Origin: Lutjanus erythropterus
Taxonomy: Eukaryota; Chordata; Actinopteri; Lutjaniformes; Lutjanidae
Direction: 5' to 3'
Assembly: GCA_020091685.1 (NCBI GenBank)
Contig: CM034603.1
Span: 11,080,683 to 11,144,682 of the forward strand
Length of the DNA: 64,000 bases
Shown one piece after another: positions 38,116 to 49,210 of the stretch; positions within the stretch are counted from its first letter, which is position 1, and the number at the start of each line of letters is the position of its first letter. Under the pieces are notes generated by a model. It worked only from the letters and a program-made list of their open reading frames with translations, was not told the origin of the DNA and did not search any database. Made by a program: the position numbers and the translations under genes.

Positions 38116-38349
38116 CTGTTTATTCATGAAGACGTAGATGACCGGGTTGATGACTGTGCTCGTCTTGGCCAGGACTGATGGGATGATGCTCGCCTCGGGC
38201 GTGATCAGGCCCGGCGGCCCGAAGGTGGCCAGCAGGGCCATGACGCCATAAGGCAGCCAGCACAACAGGTAGCAGATGACCATAATCACCACCATGAACA
38301 GCACGCGCTGCTCACGTTTCCTGCTCATCGATGCATTGATCCCGCTGAC
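38116..38349 (-). CDS. tmtops: Teleost multiple tissue opsin, TM6-TM7 exon
   Basis: This 234-base exon encodes 78 residues and is phase 0 at both ends, with acceptor TTGCCTCCAG after a polypyrimidine tract and donor CAG|GTGAGAG. In exon numbering: the end of cytoplasmic loop 3 (residues 1-15, with R-K-R-E; E13 matches rhodopsin E247), TM6 (about 16-40) with CWLPY at 30-34, extracellular loop 3 with FGPPG (43-47), and TM7 with the retinal Schiff-base lysine K62 (31 residues after W31, as K296 follows W265 in rhodopsin), NPVIY at 68-72, and NKQ at 76-78. All residues needed for chromophore binding and G-protein switching in this part are intact, so a working photoreceptor is likely. The wording of TM6-TM7 matches the TMT group better than visual opsins or OPN3. 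The open frame runs past the exon end into intron; the ATG at 38328 is internal. Confidence 0.95.
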
Positions 38350-39177
38350 CTGGAGGCAAGCGAGGGAAACAGAGAGCGAGAAGAGGAGGAGGATGAGAAA
38401 GAAAAAAGGACTTCAACGAACAAGCAAGTCTCCTGTGATGAGACAATGTGTCCAGATATGCAGGTTTTTGACTTTAGCCGCCAGGAGCATCTGAACATTC
38501 CCCTTCGGAAGAGAGCTGCTAGAAGAAGAGTCTAGAGGTAAAATGCGGGTGCGACAGAATAGAGTGCAGGTCAGACGGGGTGAAGTGCGAGATTGAAAGG
38601 CATAGAGAGGGGAAATGGACAGGATGGGGGGGACAGTGAAATTCATCCCAGCATCTACAGAAGGACTCTAATCAGTGAGACAGAGGCTGTGTGAGAAGAA
38701 AGTGACATTGAATTCTTTGTAGTTGCTGATCATTGGATTTACTGGAAATCTTGATCTCAAACACAAATAATAAGCGGTACACAACACTTTAAGTGGTCAC
38801 ACGTTGTTTTCTGACAAAAACACATGACACACCCACAGTTTAATTCTGACAAATTAAATTAGGTTTCATTTTTGTTATTTTGACAATCATTTTACATAGT
38901 AATAATCAGTCCCCCGGCAGTAAGATTTTACTCAACAAGTTAAGGAAATTGGCTGACATCTGGGAAAAATACCCTTGCATCATGAGAGAGAATTAAATGG
39001 GAAGATTGATCCTATTCTTATATATTTTTTTTACTCTGTTTCCAGTTGTAATGATAACTTAAGCAGACTGTCTCCTGGCTCCAGCTACATATTTATCATA
39101 AAAACCTGATTATTTAACTCTTGGGAAAAAAGCAAAGCAGCATGTTTCCCAAAAATACTTAATCAAATGCTTAGATT

Positions 39178-39660
39178 TTAGACATGGTAATATTATGATA
39201 TGGTATGGCAAGTGTTGTCTTTCCCAGGTTTTAAAGGCTGAATTACAGTAAAGTGAAGTAAATTTCTGAACAGATTGTTTTAGCTGTTCTATTATAACCC
39301 CAATTCCAAAAAAAGTTGGGACGTACATAAAAACAATATGGTTGACAGATAATGTATTCAGTCAAATACAGCACAAAGACCAGATATTTAATGTTCACTG
39401 ATACGCTTGATTGTTTTTTGTAAATATACATTAATTCTGAATTTGATGCCTGCAACACAAAAAATTGGGACAGGGGAAATTGATTGAATTGAATAAAGGT
39501 CCGAAAGTTTTATACAGTGTTCCATCTTTTTTGGAATTGGGTTGTAATTGCCTTAACCTGCTTAATTATTATAAATACATTACTGATGACTATTTATCCA
39601 ATCAGTAGTTCAGTCCAACAGTCATCCCCATAATGTTGTCACAGTAGTGATAAATGTCTA
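39178..39660 (+). repeat. TTTTAAAGGCTGC..AGTAAAG dispersed repeat, copy 2, interrupted
   Basis: GTTGTCTTTCCCAGGTTTTAAAGGCTG and AGTAAAGTGAAG.AAATTTCTGAA match copy 1 at 31480. The repeat continues after the insertion at 39295-39544 with TTGCCTTAACCTGCTTAATTAT and ATTACTGATGACTATTTATCC, so it was in place before the insertion. Confidence 0.6.
39295..39544. mobile_element. Mariner-like MITE inserted at TA
   Basis: Ends TAACCCCAATTCCAAAAAAAG and CTTTTTTGGAATTGGGTTG are inverted repeats flanked by TA on both sides (39293-39294 and 39545-39546), as expected of Tc1/mariner transposition. It is 250 bases with no transposase. It shares GAATTTGATGCCTGCAACACA with the longer remnant at 22590-23172. 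Confidence 0.85.
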
Positions 39661-41104
39661 CTGGAAGCCCTGCAACACTAGTAAAACCGAGTCAGATGAT
39701 TACACAGCTTTAAAAAACAAACTCGTGTTAACCAAACTTGATAAATTTAGGAGATTAAATTAATATAAAACGTTTGATTTACTGACCACACTGTCATAGG
39801 TCAGGTCAGGGTTTTAACCTAATGTGCAAGTCCTGCACACATAGTTTTTAAAATGAAATGATAATGATGTCATCTGTCATATTGTTTACAACCTATATGA
39901 TGATATGAGTGCTCATGTTTCTCACCCAGGTTTGAGTGTAGTCATAACTGATGGAAATGATTGATAAAAGTATGAAAATTATACCCATGTTGTAATAAAC
40001 TAATATTCCTCTTTAGCAAAATAATGGTAACAACCTAAACAGATTCAGATGTACGTACTTACACATGTATGCAATCATATTCTGACACTTACACATGAAC
40101 GTGGACACCAAAAGGCTAAAACACACACACATACACACAAGGACAAACTTGCAAACTGACAAACACCTTCACTCTCCACAAACTTTAGCAGTCTGCATTT
40201 GTATCTCTGCCTGATGGCCACATGTCGGCGGCTGTCACTCAACTTCATCGCCATAGAGACACACACTGACAGCGAACCACTTTGAAAAAAGGCTCCAGCA
40301 GTGACAGGTTCTCTTTTCCCCTTTTTTCAGAGGTGAAGAGGTATTCTGAGAAAGCAGATATACTGCAAACGCATCAGTAAATCACTCAAAGCAGAAAAAC
40401 ACGACTTAAACATAACACCAACAGAAAAAACCCCTCCAAGCATCCAGTAATCAATCATCACTCTCATGACAGCTAATCATAAAATAAAATATTCTCACTC
40501 CCTGTTAACTCCATAATGAAACCTCTGTATTTGTATAAGTCTACTTTATAGATATGTTATTTTTGTTTTAGAACATGCTGCATACGTCGTGCATTGTTTT
40601 TCTCTTGCATTGTTCAGTTCACATTATATTGACCATGCAGTCACCATGTAAACTGCATTCCTGTAGACTCCTGCGCAGCTACTCACACTGTGGCATTGCA
40701 TGAACATTAATATGGCACTCAGCTTTCACCACACTGTCTGATTGTTTGCATTACAACCATAATATGACACAGAGCAAATAAATGATTTTCCTTTGTGGCA
40801 GACTAATCAAGCCCTGTCAGTGATTGACAGACTCTTCACATTTGGCTCATTTACCCCCCAGAGACTTCCACAAGTCTGCAAATGGGAATTTAGGGTGTGT
40901 TCACACCAAACATGTTTAGACCATTGTATTAAAACCCTGAAGTATTTACTGTCTTAGTTTCTTTCAGGCTAAGTGTGTTGTGGTTTGTCAGGAGCTGCCA
41001 GCTTAGTACTTTTTATCAATGGTTCTTGGTTTCAGACAGAGGTAGATAAAAGCAGATTCTCATTTCTAAAGATTTTGATGGCCGTTTTATTGAAATAGTG
41101 CAGC
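39661..41104. other. Intronic DNA, no gene seen
   Basis: AT-rich; short imperfect (CA)n at about 40118-40140. A possible MITE end (TTAGGGTGTGTTCACACCAAAC) is at about 40890, without a visible partner. Confidence 0.35.
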
Positions 41105-41199
41105 TGAGGAGGGGGGCCCTGGGCCAGAATTGAACCCAAGCCACAGCGGTGAGGACTACATGGTGTATGCTCCACCAGGTGAGCTACCGTGGTGCCCTA
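41105..41199 (-). mobile_element. tRNA-derived SINE head
   Basis: Read on the minus strand, GGGCACCACGGTAGCTCACC begins the copy. TAGCTCACCTGG fits the RNA polymerase III A box and GGTTCAATTC (41127-41136 region) the B box, spaced as in a tRNA. This resembles the head of a widespread fish SINE. The tail is missing and the cloverleaf is not kept, so this is not a tRNA gene. Confidence 0.7.
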
Positions 41200-41659
41200 G
41201 GCTTCACGTTTCTATTGTGCTTGTGCCAGTTTTGCCCGCTGAAATGACAAGTGATGCCAGCAGATTGTACTAGCTGTAGTTCACCAATAAAGCTAACATT
41301 AGCTCCATGAGTTTGTGTCTGTATTTTTAATATTTCCTGTTTACTTTTTTAAAAGGGGGTTTAAAGATACCCCTGATGGTTATATTGTGCTAGAAAGCCA
41401 AAGCTTCATATCCCAGGAAAAATGTTTTCCTCCTCAACACTTGATCCATCATTCATGCACAAGTGTAGTGCGAGCTTGTTGTAATATTACAAGTATGATA
41501 GGTAATACTTAGCTCAGACAGTTATTTTGTTCTAATACAAAGCAGTTTACCTCCTTAGCTTTCTTGAACAAAATAGAGTTATGGAGGTTATAAGATTAAC
41601 GCTTTATTATCTCTGTCAAGCATAAGCCTGGAGGGGATCATGTGATCGCATGCATGTGA

Positions 41660-42060
41660 GTGGTTGCATGACCAACAGACCTAGAACTTGTCTGCAGCAT
41701 ACATCATATACTACTGGACCGATCAACCTAAACTTTTTGGTGCACATTCATGGCTGTATGGTGAAGGGCCTCTGTGGCCTCTCTCACAGTTTTTGAAAAG
41801 CCCCATGCCAGCGCCATCCGTGGCCAGAGGCATTAGATTCTTGGGTTATCCCATTCTTGTGAATGCAATATCTCAAGAACGCTTGGTGGGTATTCCGTCA
41901 AATTTGGTACAAATGTTAACTTGGACTCAAGGATGAACTGATTAGATGTTGCATGTCAAAGGTCACTGTGACATCACTAAACATATTTTTGACACAATAA
42001 CACAAAAATTCCTCCGCTAATTATGTCAAAATCAATCAAGACATTGGTGAACACAAAGGG
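41660..42060 (+). repeat. GGCCAGAGGCATTATG dispersed repeat, copy 2
   Basis: Contains GTGCACATTCATGGCTGTATGGTGAAGGGCC, GGCCAGAGGCATTAGATTC, TTGTGAATGCAATATCTCAAGAACGC, AAATTTGGTACAAATG, CTTGGACTCAAGGATGAACTG and GGTCACTGTGACATCACTAA in the same order as the other copies. It is the longest copy in the window. Confidence 0.65.
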
Positions 42061-43903
42061 GGTACATCAAAATATTCTTCTTAGGCTGCCTCTGTTACTT
42101 AGGATGAGGACCAACTAATTAGTTTGGCAAATGTGATTCTGAGTTTTACTATAGGCTGCTAGAGTCTAAACCCCTAAAGCAATAAAGAGCAGGACAGAGC
42201 CGCTAACGTTGGCCTATAATGTGATATAGCAGCACTCAGGCCCAACTTCCACACTGTGGAATGTGGATGTGCTATGGTGAACAGTGTATTATCATTGTAA
42301 TTAATACCATTGTACCATTGTAAGCTAGTTAGCTAGCATGCTAATGTTTGCAGCTTATGAGCTGCCCACAAATTACACTGTTTAGTCTATTCCTTATACT
42401 TTTGCTCTTGTGTTTTGGTTTTTGAAAGAATAAAAAAGACCTCTTTCTATACTGCTACCATGCACAATGCTTCAGCATGTTTTGCAAAGCTTGACAGACC
42501 TGCCATGCCTAGCTGTGGTTACTGTGATTGGACAGTCACTGTTTGGGGTAAGGGTTTTGTGAACAGTCAATTATGGGAAAGAACAGAGACAAGTCTATCA
42601 CACTGAAGCCATTGGGACTAAATTAATTTCTTTTGACTCCCTCTGCCATCAAATCTCAAAGTTGGCAGGACAACAGTGGGACAAAAAAAACCCAAACAAA
42701 CTCATGAGGAGACAATTTGATATTTGCCTGGTTTAAACAAAAGCCAGTAAAAACTCAAACAAACCAAACAGAAAAATCACTTTAGATTCCAAAAACAGCC
42801 AATATGTCCATGAACTGCAGGGTATCCTGCTCAGAGCTGGGGGACAGTTCAGTGTCATCTGTGCAGATCTCCTGACACACTGGGTAAGCTGCCTTGGGGT
42901 ACAGACACTTTTTGTCTTTTTTACTGCCTTCTGTTTTGAAAGTTTTCAGAATGCACGTCTTTGACTGAGTCAGTCGCCCGTCATTTTAGCTCAGAAAAGT
43001 TTTACTTTCAGTTTGGCTCCGTTCCCACCCCGAAGACTCCCTCACTTTGTCAACTCTGGAGAATAGGTGGCTAATAGCTTCAGTCTTGGCTCTGATTAAA
43101 TAAATGAAGTGGCAGAGATCACAGACAAATTGAGGAAATGGAGAGTAAGTGCTGAATGATTGCAATCAAAGGCTGTGTAGCTGGTGAAAGGAGCTAGCTT
43201 ACTAATTGACTGTCCTTACAGAGGAACTGTTTCATATGCTAAACAGCAATCCCCAAAGCCATATAATTAATATTTATGTGTTGCGTCCGTGTGACGGCAA
43301 AATCTGTTGCAGCCTTTTGTCAAAGTGTTGAGGACTACAAGCTTGGTAATGAGCATCAAAACACCAGTACGTTTTTGATGATGGACGACATGATGTTGCA
43401 CTAAGCAGACGGTGACAGTGAGAACAGCAGTCCCCTTAATATTGAGCTCAGCGTCATGACAGTTTGAAATAGAGCTGTAGATTGTGGGCAGTGGTCCAGC
43501 GCGGCACTGATGCTCACAGAGTGTGGATAGATAGGTGGAGAAGGATTTGTCAAGAACCATTTGACGGGAAATCTTTGTCAAGAGAGAATATCACTGACTA
43601 AATTAAATTTCCGGTGGCTAATTTTCCTCTGCTGCGACAGAAGGAGCACCGTCTCCTCTTGAGTCTCTGGCGGGCTGTCAGTTATTTAGACACATCATTT
43701 GGCCAGTGTGCGGCATTGTTAAAATTAGTTTTGAACCAAACTGAAAGGAACAGCCTTGAAAAAGAATAAATTGTAAAGTGTCGGTATATTAAATGGCTTT
43801 CGTTTTGTGTGTCTGTGTGTGCTCCTACTCTCAGTTTGTCCATATTTGCAGTTTGCTTGGCTTTTTCCTGTCACACAGACGAGTGCATATTGAAATTGCA
43901 AAT

Positions 43904-43908
<5 letters not shown>
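42061..43908. other. Intronic DNA, no gene seen
   Basis: Mixed sequence. The part at about 43540-43640 (ATATCACTGACTAAATTAAATTTCC) is repeat-free and could be regulatory, but there is no direct evidence. A 104-codon minus-strand frame at 43267-43581 has no motif. Confidence 0.3.

Positions 43909-43938
<30 letters not shown>
43909..43938. repeat. (GT)n microsatellite
   Basis: Fifteen uninterrupted GT units. The 96-codon minus-strand frame across it (43725-44015) has a poly(His-Thr) run and is an artefact. Confidence 0.95.
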
Positions 43939-43939
<1 letters not shown>

Positions 43940-45264
43940 CCCCCACCAAAATAAAAGTTGGCTCTGTTTCATTCAAGTGTCTCAGTAAGCTATGACAGCG
44001 AGGCAGCAAGCACAATAACAGGCACCTGAAGCCAAAGCTAATTGGAATTCAACCATCAATAATTGCATTAATCAAACCTGTGCTTTTTCTACTGCGACAT
44101 GTCAAAATGTAAGCTAGTGTCATTGGAATTAATTGGATGGAGTATCCAAAAACAGGAGGCAACTGTTTCTCCTGAAAGCTGCTCTCTCAGTGTGTAAAGT
44201 TCCCATCACTTCCTGCCGGCTCACATGATTGACATGAAAATAATACCGTCAGACCTAACTGTGATGATTTAATGATTGATGATTAAGAGGCTTTTGAATG
44301 TGTGTATTGCAGCAGTTACTACAGCTGTTTCTCCTGTACTGACAGTCTGTTATGTAACCTGCAATTTACACTTTGGCCACCGCACTAAATCAGACCTATT
44401 CTTATGAGGTTTTTTTTCTTATTTATTATACACATACAGACAATATGGACATACTAACAATATAATGACACGAAAAGACAGATACGTAACAACTGGCAGC
44501 ATCTGAATGTATAATAGTTAAAAGAAAAAAAACACACAGCATGATCTTTGAATTTAGATGCATTTCAATCAACGTTTTCAGGATGGGTTAGTATTATTAG
44601 CCTTTAACTCTTGTTTATACATGCATGTTCCCATATACACACACGTTTTTTCCCTCTTCTCGTTTTTCCCCTCTCCCCTCCCCAGTTACATGTTTACATT
44701 TATACTTTTTATACATTGTGGTTTCATTATTTTATCAGCTGCGGATGAGCTGTTATGTCTTTTGTGCAATGTGAGCATTCAGTTGTAGGAGATAATTAGG
44801 GCTACAAGTAGGCACTTGGCTCGGGAACCAGAGGGTGGTCCCAGCCCGTTCTCATTCCCAACTCGTCAAGTACCAACGTTTTGTCACCGCTCCCTGGGGA
44901 CTCTTACAGACACGACCAGTAGCTGTTACCGACTGAAAGAGAGACACCAGGCTTTCAAGTGACTTCAGTGTAAACCCATCTGCGGCATTATGAAAAGCCC
45001 AGGCTTTTGACCTTGTATAAAGACAGAGAAGTCCACACCTGCTCGGAGGAGGTAGGGTGGATGGATGGCTCAAACATACACGGGACTTTCACCCAGGAGA
45101 CCAGTGTTCATGTCCAGGTGGATGTTCCAGCATGGACGAGTCAGTGTTGAAAGCCTTTGGTATGTGTGGTATTGTGTTCCAAGACACTTGGTTGGTAGCC
45201 GTATCTCTTTTCTGCAGGTCACTGTTTGTTTTTTCAGTCGCGCTGCTATGAAGCTGCTGAAAGT
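43939..45264. other. Intronic DNA, no gene seen
   Basis: Contains a homeodomain-motif-rich part (about 44040-44160: CTAATTGG, CAATAATTGCATTAATC, GAATTAATTGG) that is a weak regulatory candidate. No gene recognised. Confidence 0.3.
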
Positions 45265-45600
45265 CAGGTTTAGTTTTTCAGTCCAAAAATTACTGCTGGA
45301 GTTTCACAAGAAAACAGTTGTTGCAGAATCTCCTAAACAATTTAAGTTAATGGTGACCATTTTTCAAAAAAGGAAAAAAAACTGAAGGAAAAAAAACTGA
45401 AGAAAAATACCTCTATACTGCTCTTCTATTATAATCCAAGCCTCCTAAAGCCCCAGCATGCCGTTCACTTGCGCATGTGCACTGTCACACCACACACACC
45501 CAGTTCAGATGGTGTGCACACACACGTGAACATGGCTCTAAGCTAAGGATCAACAGTAAAGATTTAAGCTAAAAGCATGGTGTAAATGACATCTCTCCAC
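45265..45600 (+). repeat. Repeat family of 1266-2400, copy C (left part)
   Basis: GGTTTAGTTTTTCAGTCC, TGGTGACCATTTTTCAAA, TAATCCAAGCCTCCTAAAG, CCCAGTTCAGATGGTGTGCACACACAC and CTCTAAGCTAA follow copy A block for block. The extreme left terminus is missing. Confidence 0.6.
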
Positions 45601-46704
45601 ACATTAATGTATGTGTACAGACCCTGTAATATGGTCATAATAACAAAGTGTGCTTTCTTCTTCTTTGATGGATAATTTTTAGTGCATTCTGCGACAGTAC
45701 TTTGATCAGGAGAAATGCACAATTCAAATCGTTAGAAATTGGCATACTGCGGCCAACACTAGTAGAAAGTGCTGGGCCTGTGCAGACTGCAGTGTATAAA
45801 ATCTGCCATTATTGAAAGAAACTCAACGATTCATGGCCGGAAGATGGACTGAATGTTGGCACACTGTGGAGGACAGACACTTGAGAAAAAAACAAGGACA
45901 GCCTGCTGCCAGCAATGTAAGGAAGTGCTGCAGCTAAACTAAACTTAAATATCAGATCAAGAGGACAAAAAATGCTGCCACACACATAGCAAACCCGCAC
46001 GTTTACTGCACACTGCTGCAAGGCCATGTGAGCGTTCCTGCGAGGATGGGAAAGATGTGTCTGACAATGATAGTGTGTTTTGTGCTACTTCTTTCTGCCT
46101 GCCTAAATGTCTGTGCGTGTGTGTGTGTGTGTGTGTTTTATGCTCCAGAGACATTTTGCTCTTCCAGATGACACTGAAGTTGACATTAAGAACCTGCTTT
46201 CAATATGTCAGCCATGTCGTCCCTGTGTGGGAAAAGACAGTCGCTCTGTGGTCTTGTACTGTCACACTGACATCTAGTGTGGAAATTTCCTGTCTGAAGG
46301 CAAAGCCATCTATTCTAATCACAGCGTGTCACATGTAAGAGGATGAATAATGGTGTGTGAAGTGAGCGAGACAGGATTGGATTGTGTGCCGTGTCATTTG
46401 AGAAATTTGACAGTTACACTTTACTGTAGACATTTAGCTGTTCATACTTCATGTTCAGAAGAGGATCTTACAAAGAGTGCATGTTAAAATCACTCCCGCA
46501 CAAGCCTTTCTCAGTTGAGCACCATAAAAATATGAAGTGAGAACTCAGAAAGTAACTTGCTGTCCTTATTTTTTAAAACCTTTTCAAGAAGAAGTTATTT
46601 TGCCATGTGGAGGGGCAACAGAAGGTTATTTCACGCTGGACCGAAACGGAGTCAAGAGAAGAGATGGCCAGGTCGTCTCACAGAGGGGAATGTAGCAGGT
46701 AAAG
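45601..46704. other. Intronic DNA with (GT)n
   Basis: No gene seen. A (GT)n microsatellite of about 22 bases lies at 46114-46136. Confidence 0.35.
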
Positions 46705-46945
46705 TCTTAGAATTAAGGGTTTCAAAACGATTCTTCCTGAAGGCCTGAGGTTCTACCCAGGACCGTTAGTTTCCAAAGAACACTTATTTGAAGTAGGGAT
46801 TCGCCAAGGGCTGTTTGTGAGACTAAGGTTTCTGTAAGAACTCATTCAGAGAAGCCTTTTTGGAAGACAGTGTTTTCAATGATTGTCTTTCATCAAGGAT
46901 TCTTTGTAGCATAATATAAAAGGGCTCTTGGTAGAACCCCCAGGG
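46705..46945. repeat. GGTTCT-rich imperfect repeat
   Basis: Repeated AAGGGTTTC, GAGGTTCTACCCAGG, AAGGTTTCTGTAAGAAC, GGATTCTTTGTAGCA and GGGCTCTTGGTAGAACCCCC motifs. The ends TTCTACC and GGTAGAACC are inverse, as in a fish MITE made of GGTTCT units. The boundaries are loose. Confidence 0.4.
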
Positions 46946-47011
46946 TCTGAACTCCCAGTGAGGGTTAACTCTAACCCTTACACAACAGAAGTGTTCTCTG
47001 AACCTCTCATA

Positions 47012-47301
47012 GGGCTCTTTTCCACCAACGTGGAATTGGCCCCATTATGGTTCAAGCACCTAATTTTGAACAATTCTGAGTATTTCCACCAAAAAGAAAC
47101 TGGTTTGGCACCTAAAAAGTTGGTTCCCAACTGGAACCAAAAATCCAGTTATATTTGACTGGTTGTTGTGCAACATTGATGACATCTTTAATTATAATGG
47201 TTCCACTCAAAACTGGGCTGGTTCACTTTATAGCACCAAGGTTCCAAGGACTTTGATTGGAGCCAGTTCATGAACCAGAGCTTATTTGGTGGAAAAGGGT
47301 C
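47012..47301. mobile_element. MITE with CTTTTCCACCAA termini
   Basis: The left end GGGCTCTTTTCCACCAACG and right end TTATTTGGTGGAAAAGGGTC form an inverted repeat. The interior (CTGGTTTGGCACCTAAAAAG, GGTTCCCAACTGGAACC) resembles a common fish MITE. No target duplication was resolved. Confidence 0.65.
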
Positions 47302-48524
47302 AATAGGGCCCATAGCTTCTACCAGGAAATAAAGTTTTCCTGTGGGAACAAGCTGAAGAACTCTTAATGGTTCTAGTTATTTCTAAGATTACAGAGGTAG
47401 GATTTGCAACACTGGATGGTCTATGTGATTCAGGCCACAGCTCCTCGTTCAAGGCAGGAATAGTGGACGTATAGCAAGAATGATTAAAGTTTGAGCAAAG
47501 AGCCGAGCAGAGTCCTGGGTGAGGAAGAATCAGATTTGATGGATTATTTGGGCGAGCGAACCCTCATACTTGGGTCGTGGCTGCATTGTGGGCTTTGTAT
47601 GACAGTTGCTTGTCTAGAATGAAGTCGGGGCTCCTGCGGGTTTGTGGCAGGAGTCATTATAGTCTTGTCAGCAGTGATGGAAAGGTCTAGTAGAGGTGGG
47701 AAAAGTGTTGCAGAGTTCCAACATCCATCCAATTTATTTTCCAGTTTTGTTAGTTTTCAAGGAGAACAGTTCACAAGCCTATGCGGTATATACTGAATTA
47801 TATGCTGGCGAAAGTCGAAAAAATGAAATTAAATGCTTTGAATGTTTTGCAGCCAAAAAGTAAACCATGGCTTCATTTGACAGTCTCTGAATGGCACACA
47901 TTTATCTTAATTTAAAGTTCAAGCAGAGGGAGACACAAAGAGAAATTAACATTCATATTGGTTCAAATTTTCCTTGCAGGCTAAATCAATAAGAGAAAAT
48001 TAGCAAAGGGGAACATGTTGACTCAATTTGGATTTCTTGCTTACTGTGCTTTCAACTGCCCCGTAGACTCACCAATATAATTTTGGTTTATAGGGACTGG
48101 GCATGAAGACAGTCTGAGTCACAAGGAATGATATTTTTATTAGAAAATATTGCTACTAAAGCAGAATATATAATCTGATGAGAATTCTTCATTGAGAAAG
48201 CAGGTCTCTACATCGTATTAGTTTTGCTTTAACTGCCTTCATTTTTTGGTCTTCAGCTGACATTTCAACTTCAGTGATGTGAAAGTAGATTCAATATACA
48301 CTTAAACTGACATCATCTTCTCTCAGGACTTCAATTTATCCTTTTCACTTTGACTGACACTTTATCTACTTTCACTTCTTGAACTTGAATTGAATCTACA
48401 GCTTCTTATATTTAAATTGACACTTAATTCAGTGCTACACCACACTTAATAAACACACAACCTCATCCTTTTTCAGTATTTCAACAATTTTAAAAGTTTG
48501 AGCTGCAACAAACACATCTTACTA
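47302..48524. other. Intronic DNA, no gene seen
   Basis: No recognisable gene or element. Confidence 0.4.
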
Positions 48525-49210
48525 GGTTTGGGTACCGTTTGGGTGCTGCCTCTTCTAAGGTTCTGTGCTAAAACAATACTTTTAAAACAGTACTGGTGCC
48601 TAAACTGTGCCTGAACCAATAGTTTTTCTCAGAAAATAAGCATAAAATGATGGATGCCGACATTAAGGAACGGCCTCTTTCCATTGCTAAGGCAAATGTA
48701 AATGCAAAACTGAACAATGTATTAAAAGTTAGCTGTTTCACATCATTAGGAAACATCACAGCTAGTGTTGTAAGTCTATGGTAGCCACTTTCAGGGACAA
48801 AGACGTCCACACAGTCAGCAAATGTGCTTGGCATGGGGTCACACAACCAGTCGAGCATGCTTTCAAGTGTAAACCATGCGTTATCAGATGCTCCTCCTCT
48901 TTACACATAGTTGTTTTTAGACATTTGTTGCACATCTCGCCTGGCGTCAGAATCCTTTCGAGTGAAATACAGCCACACTTAGCATGTTTAATGTCTCTGC
49001 TATGAAAGCTACCTGCTGCCGGAGCCATGTAGAGTCAGTGCTGCTGTAATGTTAAGAAGTGGTTTGGTGACGTGTCTGTAATAACTGCACCACAGGGCAA
49101 CTTATTTCAATGCACGGCTTAGTTGTGTGGCACTGAAATGAGGTACTGTAATCTGTCCTGGCGGTTCAGTCCGTCCATGTAGGAACTGGTGCCATGTTGG
49201 TTTCAGTAAT
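48525..49210 (-). mobile_element. hAT-derived dispersed element with BED-finger remnant, copy 2
   Basis: This is the inverted counterpart of 34655-35215. The minus-strand frame at 48762-49028 encodes CNKCLKTTMCK followed by LITHGLHLK, spaced like the CxxC...HxxxH core of a BED zinc finger that opens many hAT transposases. A second frame (48568-48858) ends in ..TVLKVLF like copy 1. The catalytic part of a transposase is absent and the frames are short, so this is a decayed or nonautonomous copy. Confidence 0.55.

Noticed and set aside
38119-38328. ATG at the MSRKREQ position as a start of a short opsin
   Set aside because: It is internal to a phase 0 exon whose upstream codons VSGINAS fit cytoplasmic loop 3, and the frame past NKQ is intron.
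41105-41199. Possible tRNA gene on the minus strand
   Set aside because: A and B boxes are present but the arms do not pair as a cloverleaf; it is a SINE head.
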